From: Paraktedonobacter carboxidivorans
GTDB lineage: Bacteria; Chloroflexota; Ktedonobacteria; Ktedonobacterales; Ktedonobacteraceae
Length of the DNA stretch: 64,000 nucleotides
Assembly (NCBI GenBank): GCA_041156125.1
Contig: JBEVTI010000003.1
Location: 124,001 to 188,000 of the forward strand
Reading direction: 5' to 3'
Each line of letters begins with the position of its first letter. Positions within the stretch are counted from its first letter, which is position 1. The notes below the pieces were generated by a model. It had not been told where the DNA came from. It ran no database searches and was given only the letters and a program-made list of their open reading frames with translations. Positions 18,101 through 25,182 of this stretch are shown one piece after another. A program made the position numbers and the translations under genes.

Positions 18101-18279
18101 ACCAGGACGCGCCAGGCGCGCAGGCTTCAGACGCAGCCGCTGAGTTGCAGCATAGTGAACGTATCTCAGCGCTACCCTTGAAAACCGGGATGGTCCTTGT
18201 GGGCGGCATCGGCCTGCTGTGTTTGAGCGCTCTGCTCTTGATGCGCGGCAAGAAGAAGAGGGGTCACATCAGATCCTGA
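15187..18279 (+). CDS. GlcD-GlcF-type fused FAD / Fe-S 2-hydroxyacid dehydrogenase with C-terminal membrane anchor
   Basis: This 1030-aa protein probably oxidises glycolate or D-lactate. The FAD-binding type 4 domain shows LLPRGGGTGLAGQT (near residue 86) and GGMIGNNSCGTHS, followed by the GlcD C-terminal domain with HFGQGCVHNRID and GEHGDGQARGE. The Fe-S part has CLACKGCKSDCPVNV and an earlier MCPSF group. Two CCG-type repeats (TLCCGRPLYDFG and SGCCGMAGSFG) resemble GlcF. Unusually, the last 34 residues form a hydrophobic helix with a basic tail (VLVGGIGLLCLSALLLM, then RGKKKR), which suggests a membrane anchor for passing electrons to quinone. SD AAAGAGG precedes the ATG. It is 99 nt after the aminotransferase and before the IclR gene. 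Confidence 0.88.
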   Translation: MRQRLPMLHKSGASSIAPPTADTQALVHDLRASIRGEVRFDRGSRALYATDGSNYRQVPIGVVLPHSIEDVIQTVALCKRHAVPLLPRGGGTGLAGQTCNTAVIIDMSRHMRAILELDAEQRRARVQPGVVLDVLRNAAEKDHLTFGPDPSTHAQCTLGGMIGNNSCGTHSVMAGKTSENVESLDILTYDGLRLRVGATSDEELAQIMREGGRRGAIYARLKTLRDIYGDLVRARFPNIERRVSGYNLDQLLPENGFHVARALVGSEGTCVTVLEATVRLVASPRFRALLVLGFPDAYIAADYTPEIMTYRPIALEGFDYALIENMRKKKLHLDEAALLPEGGGWLLVEFGADTPQECQEQARQLMEQMRRQVHPPTMKLFDQPREAAKIWMVRESGLGATAIVPGEHHHWEGWEDAAVPPERLGAYLRNYSQLVKSYGYTTALYGHFGQGCVHNRIDFDLASSEGISKFRSFMEEAADMVVGFGGSISGEHGDGQARGELLPKMFGPELMQAFREFKAIWDPQGKMNPGKLIDAYPFDEHLRLGAAYNPAQPMTHFSFPDDEGSFAAATLRCVGVGKCRRVEGGTMCPSFMVTHDEEHSTRGRAHLLFEMLQGQVLTDGWRNEHVKEALDLCLACKGCKSDCPVNVDMATYKAEFLAHYYEGKLRPMSAYTMGLIFWWARLASHAPLLANILTRAPLLSTLAKAMIGVAPQRQLPTFASRTFKEWLRRRGPRNVGAPRVILWPDTFNNYLHPAPLQAAVEVLEAAGYQVSVPQQTLCCGRPLYDFGMLDTAKRLLRQILDALEPEINAGVPIVGLEPSCVAVFRDELTNLFPHDERARRLKKQTFIFSEFLEKQATHFQLPQLQSKAVVHMHCHHKAILRTGPEEAVLKKLGLDYQLLDSGCCGMAGSFGFEKEHYEVSIASGERVLLPAVREADRNTLVITDGFSCREQIAQTTERRALHLAEVIQLALHQDAPGAQASDAAAELQHSERISALPLKTGMVLVGGIGLLCLSALLLMRGKKKRGHIRS

Positions 18280-18307
18280 TATGTATTGAAAGAAAATCAA
18301 CGACTCT

Positions 18308-19105
18308 ATGATGCTCAATTCAAAATCAGAAAACCTGCCAGGCAACAGTGTGCAGTCGGTTGAACGCACGCTCGACCTGCTAGAATACCTTGCTCGGTCT
18401 ACAAATTGGCTGGGTATAAGCGAGTTAAGCTCTGTGACAGGCCTGCCAGTGGGCACGGTCCACCGTCTGCTGGCAACCCTGGTCGCTCGTGGGTATGTCG
18501 CGCGCGACAGCCACACGCGTCGTTATACGCTTGGACCTACGCTGCGTATGCTCGCCAACATGAATCAGCAGGCACCTTCGTGGGTTGAAATCGCTGAGCC
18601 ATTCCTGCGCGAACTCATGGAGCTAAGTGGAGAGACGGCCAATTTAGCGGTCTTAGAGCGAGAACAGAGCGTGTATGTCGCTCAGGCTCAATCCAGGCGC
18701 ATTGTACGCATGTTTACTGAGGTAGGTAACAAAGTACCCCTGCACAATACTGGTTGCGGCAAAGTTCTGCTTGCCTATCACTTTGAGCACATTCCTGCAT
18801 CTGTTCTTGCGCAAATGCAGGCCGGGGGACTCACCAGCATGACGATTACTGATCCGCAGCAGCTTCAACAAGAGCTGGCAGAGATTCGCCAGAGAGGATA
18901 TGCGGTAGACAATGAGGAGCAGGAGGAGGGAGTACGCTGCCTCGCGGTGCCAGTCTTTGGTTTACAAGCAAAGATCATAGCCGCCATCAGCGTTTCTGGG
19001 CCCGCGAGCAGGCTGGATATGACGCGCACCGAGACGCTTGTTCCTCATATAAAGCGTATCAGCGCGGCCCTATCCCAGACGTTGATCGCGCCCCAGGAAA
19101 ACTGA
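18308..19105 (+). CDS. IclR-family transcriptional regulator
   Basis: This is a 265-aa regulator. The N-terminal winged helix (SVERTLDLLEYLAR, LPVGTVHRLLATLVARGYV) is followed by the IclR effector domain (HNTGCGKVLLAY, RGYAVDNEEQEEGVRCLAVPVF). It lies 28 nt after the GlcD-GlcF gene on the same strand, so it probably controls the glycolate/glyoxylate operon. The 17-bp inverted repeat at 13856-13892 is a plausible target. Two adjacent ATG codons (18308, 18311) are possible starts and the Shine-Dalgarno site is weak. Confidence 0.88.
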   Translation: MMLNSKSENLPGNSVQSVERTLDLLEYLARSTNWLGISELSSVTGLPVGTVHRLLATLVARGYVARDSHTRRYTLGPTLRMLANMNQQAPSWVEIAEPFLRELMELSGETANLAVLEREQSVYVAQAQSRRIVRMFTEVGNKVPLHNTGCGKVLLAYHFEHIPASVLAQMQAGGLTSMTITDPQQLQQELAEIRQRGYAVDNEEQEEGVRCLAVPVFGLQAKIIAAISVSGPASRLDMTRTETLVPHIKRISAALSQTLIAPQEN

Positions 19106-19139
19106 TCTGCTAAACCGCGAGGGCGCACCCCAGATTTTT

Positions 19140-19197
19140 GGGGAAGTGGCTGAGTTTGTAGGCAGCTCTGCCGTCTGCAAACTCAGCCACTTCCCCC
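19140..19197. repeat. palindromic repeat element, copy 2
   Basis: The outer 19-nt arms (starting GGGGAAGTGGCTGAG) are perfectly complementary, while the inner part is imperfect. The arms match the element at 13732-13786. Here it lies between the convergent iclR and livF genes, where it would suit bidirectional termination. Confidence 0.75.
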
Positions 19198-19200
19198 AGA

Positions 19201-19923
19201 TCAGGAAAGGCGTCCAACGTAGAGGTTTACAACTTCATCATTCTCCAGCAGATCCTTTCCTGTGCCTTCCAGGCGGTTCTGACCCAGCACCAGGACATAG
19301 GCCCATTGGGCATGGCGCAGGGTCTCGCGTGTATTCTGCTCGACGATAACGACCGCGACATTGGTCGAGCGGATTTGTTCGAGCCGCTCCCAGATCAACC
19401 CCTGGAAGCGAGGCGACAGACCGGCGCTTGGCTCGTCTAGCATCAGGACTGTCGGGTCAACCATCAGACCCCGCGCCAGGGCGAGCATCGTGCGCTGGCC
19501 ACCACTCAACGTGCCTGCTCGGCGGTGCGCCGACGCTTTGAGGTCGGGAAAGAGGGCGAACAATTGCTCGATCCTCTCCCGCACGCCGGACTTACGCACA
19601 TAGCCGCCCATATCGAGATTCTCGCGTACAGTCAGATCGGGAAAGACATTGGCTACCTGGGGAACGTAGGCGATTCCGCGCCGCACAAGCTTTTCCGCGG
19701 GCTGGCCGGTGATCTCTTTACCCGCTACAAAGATCCTGCCCGCCGTAGGCCGAATGAGCCCGGCCACCGCTTTTAGCAGTGTAGACTTGCCAGCTCCGTT
19801 CGGTCCCACAATAGCGGTGATAGCGCCTCGCTTTGCTGTCAGACTCACCTGGTCGATGATAGGCGGACCCCCATAGCCAGCGGTGATCCCTTCGACTCTG
19901 AGAGCAGCTTCTTCCTCACTCAT
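19201..19923 (-). CDS. livF: branched-chain amino acid ABC transporter ATPase, LivF type
   Basis: This is a 240-aa ATPase with Walker A GPNGAGKSTLLKA, the signature TLSGGQRTMLALARG, Walker B VLMLDEPSAGLSP and a switch His region (IVEQNTRETL). The length and YVPQVANVFPDLTVREN Q-loop fit LivF. Its start overlaps the stop of the preceding livM/livG fusion by 4 nt. Since livH is absent and livK is broken, the protein may have lost its transport partners here. Confidence 0.9.
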   Translation of the reverse strand: MSEEEAALRVEGITAGYGGPPIIDQVSLTAKRGAITAIVGPNGAGKSTLLKAVAGLIRPTAGRIFVAGKEITGQPAEKLVRRGIAYVPQVANVFPDLTVRENLDMGGYVRKSGVRERIEQLFALFPDLKASAHRRAGTLSGGQRTMLALARGLMVDPTVLMLDEPSAGLSPRFQGLIWERLEQIRSTNVAVVIVEQNTRETLRHAQWAYVLVLGQNRLEGTGKDLLENDEVVNLYVGRLS

Positions 19924-21385
19924 AAAGCACCTCCGCCAAGATAAGCGTCTATCACGCTCTGGTTTGAGCGCAGAGACTCGAACGATCCGTCCGCGATCAC
20001 CGAGCCTTCAGCCATGACGATGACGTGATGGGTGACCCGTTCGATAAAGGGCAGGTTATGCTCAACGATAAGGACGGTAGTTCCCGCGTCAACAAATCCC
20101 TGGATCGCCTCTGCCATGCGTTCTCCAAGCACAGGGTTTACGCCTCCCATGGGCTCGTCAAGGATCACCAGGTGAGGGGAGGCCATGCGAATACGAGCGA
20201 ACTCAACCAGGCGCTTCTGGCCGCCACTGAGGTTGCCCGCGCGCTCATTGGTGAGTTCAGTCAGGCCAAGCTCTTTCAGAATAGCGCGCGCCCTGACAAA
20301 ATCCGCGTCCGGGGTTGAGTGCTGGAGCCGTCCAGAGCCGCTCAGGCTGCGCCAGAAGGTTTTCCGTTCCCGGTCCCAACGAGCCAGTAGAACATTTTCC
20401 AGTACGGTCAGGGCGGGCCACTCTCGTGGTGTCTGGAAGGTGCGGATCAAGCCAAGGCGTGAGACACGGTGAGGAGGCAGACCCTGAATGGCAGCGCCCT
20501 CGAAGAGAACCGTGCCCGTATCAGGGAGCTTGAAGCCCGCTATGAGGTCAATGGCGGTGCTTTTACCCGCGCCATTGGGACCGATCAGCCCTGTCACCTG
20601 GCCCTGGAGAATCTGGAACGAACAGTTATCCACTGCTATCACGCCGCCGAAGTGCTTGGAAAGCCCTTTAACCACCAGAGCCTCTGTCACAGATTTCGAC
20701 GCTACAGCTTGATCTTGCTCTGGTGCTGGACTGACCAGAACTTCGGCCACCGTCCCTGCTACAACTTGCTCTTGCTCTGGCACTGGTTCGGCAATAGTCT
20801 CTGAGACTACAGGCTCTGGGGTGCTCTCCTGCTCGTCCTGGAGCCTGGACCGGGAGGGCGGGTCAACTGCCGCTGCTTCTGGTAGCGGCGGCGCGTTGAC
20901 TTGTAGCGCAAGCTGCTTAGAAGGCGCGCGGTCAATATATCGACGTTCTGGCAGCAAGCCCTGGGGGTGGAAGCGCAGGAAAAGCACAAGCACCGCGCCA
21001 ACTACAATCTCTCGTAGCGCGGGAATGATGGCTGGATGTCCCGAAATCTCAGGCAGGAAGCGCGTTGACTCCTGGACCAGCACAATCATAATCACTACGC
21101 CCAGAACAACGCCCCTGATATTGCCTTTCCCTCCAACCAGAATGGCTGAATAAAGGACGATAGTTTCGATTGGAGACCATGCTGAAGGATTAAAAGCGCT
21201 CAAGTATGCCGCGAACAGGCTTCCCGCCAGCCCACCGCACGCGGCTCCCAGCACACAGGCTTTCAATTTCAGCGTGTAGATGTCACGCCCAAAGGCGGCT
21301 GCCGCGCGTTCGTCCTCCCGCAGAGAGCGTAGTGCAAGGCCAAACCGACTGCCAGAGAGCCGGGCCATGAATAGGATTGCCAGAG
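19920..21385 (-). CDS. truncated LivM fused to LivG ATPase (3' part of a larger hybrid ORF)
   Basis: This is the 3' part of a single open frame. The first ~145 residues are the C-terminal half of a LivM permease (SRFGLALRSLREDERAAAAFG, ILVGGKGNIRG, VLVLFLRFHPQGLLPERR). A Pro/Glu/Val-rich linker of about 80 residues follows, then a LivG ATPase with Walker A GPNGAGKSTA, signature NLSGGQKRLVEFARI and Walker B LVILDEPMGG. LivM-LivG fusions occur naturally, but here the N-terminal half of LivM is missing and the frame enters directly from a LivK fragment. A working permease is therefore unlikely, though the ATPase domain is intact. Confidence 0.8.
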
Positions 21386-22522
21386 CCAGGCTGATCACCG
21401 CGTCGTAAGCATAGTTCGCGTTAGCGAGAGGCTGAGCTGTACTGCCGAATTGGGCGGCGAAAACCTGATTGAACGCGTCGGCAGCCTGCCCGGTGACCGA
21501 GGTTCCGTAGACTGAGATCAGGTGGGCATTAGCAGTAGCATAGGTGACAGCCCTCAGAAACTCGTCGCTGCCGGTCACATCGGTGCCCACGAATGGGATG
21601 GCAAGATTATTCAGTTCTTTGAAGTTCTGGAAGAGAACGGCAGCGGTGGCCGGATCTGTCTGCGTAAAGATCACATCCGGGTGCGCGTTGATAACCTGTT
21701 GCACCTGCGTGCGGTACGAGGTCTGGTCAGGCGCCACAGTCACATTAGAGACAATCGTATGGCCCAGCTTCTTCCATGTGGCCGTAATCGGCGCGGCGAA
21801 GGTCTGCGCCGCTATGTCCGAGTAGAACAGCAGCGCGGCGCTTTGATACCCCTTCTTATGGGCGTAGAGAGCCATAGCGACACCCAACTGTGAATCGGAG
21901 GGGCTGTCGCGCCACAAGAAAGGCTTAGTATTATGATCGAAGAGCGTACTACCGCCCTGGAACTCGGCAGGAATCTTTGCCTGTGTGAGAATGGGGGCAT
22001 CGGCATTGATCTCCTGGGTTTCTGGGCCGATAATACCAACCAGATTCTGCGTGGCCATCAATTGGCGGAGCGCGGGAACAGAATCAGCTTCGTCACATTG
22101 GGTATCGGCATGGGCCAGATTCAATTGCCTGTCAAGAATGCCGCCCGCGTCATTGATCGCTTTCTGCGCCACCTGTGAACCCTGCAACATCGCCTCTCCC
22201 AGGCTGGCCAGGTGCCTGTAAAGCAAGACAGAACGCCCATCGTCATCGGTCCCCCGCTCGATCCGCCACTTGAACCCGCACCGCATGCTTCCAGCGCGAG
22301 CATAAGCGCCAGGAAGCCGGACGCGATCACCAGGAACCTATGCTGACCGCGCTTCCTGCTCGCGCTGCTTGTGTTTGTGGATGCTGCTCGCGTTTGCCGC
22401 CGCAAAAATGTTTGCAATTGGGGAAAAGGTCTGGAGGCGACAGGGGTTTGTGTCGCGTCTCCCGCTGAGAAAAGGCTGTGTCGTCTCAATTGTTCCTGAG
22501 CAAATGTGTTGGTTATGGACAT
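21370..22522 (-). pseudogene. livK substrate-binding lipoprotein, frameshifted and fused into livM
   Basis: Starting at ATG 22522 (GGAGGG 7-8 nt upstream), the frame encodes an unusually long N-terminus, a lipoprotein-type signal (FLALMLALEAC, then GAGSSGG) and MTMGVLSCFTG. It then loses sense. The family sequence resumes in another frame at about 22214 (HLASLGEAMLQGSQVAQKAINDAGGI) and continues through Peripla_BP-type motifs up to NYAYDAVISLALA. There it joins a mid-LivM sequence directly, near 21370-21390. One indel near 22215-22235 and one large deletion, removing the LivK C-terminus, LivH and the LivM N-terminus, explain the structure. Confidence 0.82.
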
Positions 22523-22885
22523 GTCTATTCCCTCCACAAATAAATACAATGCACCCTTGACTCCCTTACCTGGCTACGTGTAAATCAGGTGTAGCTTCAG
22601 TGGAAGGAGGTTTGCGTGCCAACGTAAAGCCGCTTCGCTCCCGTTAATTGCTCTGGTATTAGCTTGCTTCCCTGACCTCCTTTCCTGGTTTCATTTTTGC
22701 GCTTGACAGCATAAAAATCGGCATTTTGCTAGCTAACAAGTTGCAGGAAGAAGCATGCTGCGAAAGATATGTCACAAGTATAGGCGACAGGCTGTAAAAA
22801 AAACGTAAACACAGCCCTCGAAACATAACTAAATACATAACAATTTTCGCGTAGCGCGCTTTCCACGAGCAGGGCGAGATCAATT
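22523..22885. other. intergenic region with one copy of a duplicated regulatory-like sequence
   Basis: This region lies between the livK start and the response-regulator stop, both on the minus strand. Apart from the element at 22791-22860 (separate entry), it shows a short imperfect repeat GCTAC...GTAGC near 22571-22593. No gene or confident terminator is seen. Confidence 0.5.
22791..22860 (+). repeat. regulatory-like inverted copy A flanking the two-component genes
   Basis: This copy contains two GTAAA units spaced exactly 11 bp apart (22794 and 22805), then ATAACTAAATACATAAC and an ATTTTCGCG end. The same arrangement occurs in reverse orientation at 25050-25114. GTAAA repeats with 11-bp spacing are what OmpR/PhoB-family response regulators recognise, and the gene next door encodes one. 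Confidence 0.65.
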
Positions 22886-23578
22886 TTATTTGACGAGAGT
22901 ATAGCCTGTGCCTGGCTCGGTGAGAATATGGAGCGGTTTTGCTGAGTCGCTCTCTATTTTGCGCCGCAAGCGCCCGATATAAACGCGCAAATATTCAGCA
23001 TCTCGACTATGTTCCGCTCCCCATACACGCCGCAGCAGCGTCTCATGGGTAAATATCTTGCCGGGATGTAATGCTAACTCTTGCAGCAGGCTAAACTCTG
23101 TCGGGGTCAGCCTGACGTGTTCCCCGTCGCGCCAGATCTGACGTTGCTCAAAGTCAATCTCGATATTGCCAAAGCGCTGTGTACCAACCGAGCGAGGAGT
23201 ATCAGCCCAACTGGCACGGCGCAGGACCGCCTGCACACGCGCTAAGAGTTCCCCTACGCTGAAAGGTTTGCTCAAGTAATCATCGGCACCCTGGTTCAAA
23301 GCTGCTATTTTGTCGGACTCCTCTCCCAGCGCGGTCAGAATGATGCTGGGTACGATGCTCGTTTGTCTGATGCGCCGGCATACTTCCAGGCCGTTCATTT
23401 GTGGCATCATAATATCCAGAATGATCAGGACAAAGGTCGTGTGCTCAAACTCCGCCAGCGCCTCCCAGCCATTTGCGGCAATTTTCACCTTAAATGCATG
23501 CTTTTCCAGGGAGTGCCTCACAAATTCGCGGATATTTGGTTCATCATCAACAATTAAAATAGACTTTTCTTGAGGCAT
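22886..23578 (-). CDS. OmpR/KdpE-family response regulator
   Basis: This is a 230-aa regulator. The receiver domain (SILIVDDEPNIREF, phospho-acceptor Asp in ILDIMMPQMNG, Lys in YLSKPF) is followed by an OmpR-type winged helix (FGNIEIDFEQRQIWRDG, LTPTEFSLLQ, RVYIGRLRRKIE). Although the frame is open upstream into the kinase, ATG 23578 has its own Shine-Dalgarno GAAGGGAGA 5-6 nt upstream. This is therefore very likely the real start. It appears intact even though its kinase is broken. Confidence 0.9.
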   Translation of the reverse strand: MPQEKSILIVDDEPNIREFVRHSLEKHAFKVKIAANGWEALAEFEHTTFVLIILDIMMPQMNGLEVCRRIRQTSIVPSIILTALGEESDKIAALNQGADDYLSKPFSVGELLARVQAVLRRASWADTPRSVGTQRFGNIEIDFEQRQIWRDGEHVRLTPTEFSLLQELALHPGKIFTHETLLRRVWGAEHSRDAEYLRVYIGRLRRKIESDSAKPLHILTEPGTGYTLVK

Positions 23579-23666
23579 ATTTGTCTCCCTTCTCAGGTAA
23601 TGTGCCTGCCCTGCTTGCGTCAGCAAGAAATCTTCTCTGCTCTTACCAGAGCAACTCTGCGCTGCT

Positions 23667-24957
23667 TTAACAATAATGCTGTTGGCGCTCCTCTGAGCGT
23701 AGCACCAGGGGAGGAAACCACAGGTGAAAGACCACGCCACTTTTCCATCATTTCTATTTTCAGCCCAGATGCGTCCTCCATGGGCCTCAACGAAGCCCCG
23801 GCAGATAGCCAGGCCCAGGCCCACGCCGCTACTGCTGCGTTCGTGGCCACCTTCTACCTGATAAAAGCGCTCGAAGACACGCTTGATGAGGTGTGAAGGA
23901 ATGCCTGGACCGTTATCGGTAATATGCAAGGTAAGTTCGGTCTGCTTTTTCGTCCGCTCAGGCGTGCAGGTGGCTGAGATCTCTATGCAGACATCTGAAC
24001 CGCCATACTGTTGAGCATTCACTAAAAGATTGCGCAGAACAATCTGTATGCGTCGTCCATCTACATAGAGAAGTGGTACCTCTGCAGGTAAAGAAATTTG
24101 CACCTGGGAACGTTCATTGTGTGTGGCAGCCAGGGCATCCTCAAGCAATGAGCTCAGGTGATAAAGTCCCGGATAGAGTTTGAGCGTGCCTGCCTCTAAC
24201 TGTGCCATCTCCAGCAGGTTGGTGACAAGGTCCGCCATATGGTTGCTCTCCGCTACACTCTGGCTTAAGCTATAGCGCTGCCAGGCTGCATCTACCTCGC
24301 CGTCCGCTTCTTCGAGAAGACTGGTGGCAAAGCCCTTAATGGCGGTCAATGGAGTACGCAATTCATGAGAGACAATGGCTAACAAATTTCTCTTGATGCT
24401 CTCTACCTCATTTTGTTTGGTCGTATCCTGAAAGATCCTGCCACATCCAATCAGCGCGCCCTCCGCGTCTCGCACGTGGAAGAGACGACATGTGTATGTG
24501 TTGTAGCACTGATGCGGCCCGCTGAGACAAAGGGCGCAGGGCTTTTGAGTGCCCCTTGAAAATAATCGCGAAAACTAAAATTTTGCCCAATTGTGGCTGG
24601 ACTTGTGGGATAGTTGATGATCATTTTGCCTGTCGGGTCGCACACAAAATAAAGACTGATGTCAGGATGAGCGCCAAAGGCGTTTGTGAAAAGAGAGGTC
24701 AACTGGTTAAAATTTAGATTGATCGCTGCCTGGCTGGTAGCTAACCCAAGATCTATCTCAGCGGCTGCTCGCACATTCGCTGCGCTTTCCAGTGCCACGG
24801 CCTGCGCGAGACCCAGATCGGATTGAAAAGCGTTTTGCGTCAGAACATTGTATTGGAAGATATACAGTCCCACGCCACCCAACAAGACAGGAAGAACAAA
24901 GAAGAGATAAAGACTGAGCAATTGTAGACCGATCTTTTGCCGTATCAGGTAGTGCAT
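23667..24957 (-). pseudogene. membrane sensor histidine kinase, two frameshifts
   Basis: From ATG 24957 (GGGAGG upstream) the frame encodes one transmembrane helix (LLSLYLFFVLPVLLGGVGL) and an extracytoplasmic sensor domain of about 110 residues (DISLYFVCDPTGKMIINYP). Sense is lost near 24485; the continuation FHVRDAEGALIG is in another frame and leads to the kinase core: SHELRTPL (H-box), NLLVNAQQYGG (N-box), DNGPGIP, GVGLGLAI. A second frameshift lies at an AAAA run (plus strand 23741-23744). In the alternate frame the natural end VVFHLWFPPLVLRSEE and a TAA at 23667-23669 appear. As given, the kinase frame reads into the regulator. Confidence 0.8.
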
Positions 24958-25049
24958 ACTACACCTCCCAGGAAGAGAACAACACCGTTCCAATGCTTAG
25001 TATGCCTGAAAGCGCCTGCGCTGGCAATCCTTTTTCCCACTAAAAACAG

Positions 25050-25114
25050 AAGCGCGCGAAATTGTTATGCGTTTAGTTATATTTTTATTACCGCGTTTAC
25101 GGAGTTTTTACGGC
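25050..25114 (-). repeat. regulatory-like inverted copy B flanking the two-component genes
   Basis: On the minus strand this reads GCCGTAAAAACTCCGTAAAC, with GTAAA units 11 bp apart, followed by ATAACTAAACGCATAAC and ATTTCGCG. It is the inverted counterpart of 22791-22860, with only two mismatches and one missing T in the 27-nt core. It lies in the divergent region between the sensor kinase (minus, start 24957) and accDA (plus, start 25183), a natural position for autoregulation. Confidence 0.65.
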
Positions 25115-25182
25115 ATGTTACGTATACTTGTGATCTCTCTTTTTTTTGCTGGAAGATGCTTTGATCTGAAAAAGGAGCAGGA

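Noticed and set aside
20025..20804. Plus-strand ORFs within the livM-livG region
   Set aside because: They are shadows of the ATPase on the opposite strand.
22886..24475. A genuine 529-aa hybrid kinase-response regulator
   Set aside because: The linker has no domain character, the regulator has its own Shine-Dalgarno and ATG, and a one-base correction at an A-run gives the kinase a normal C-terminus and stop.
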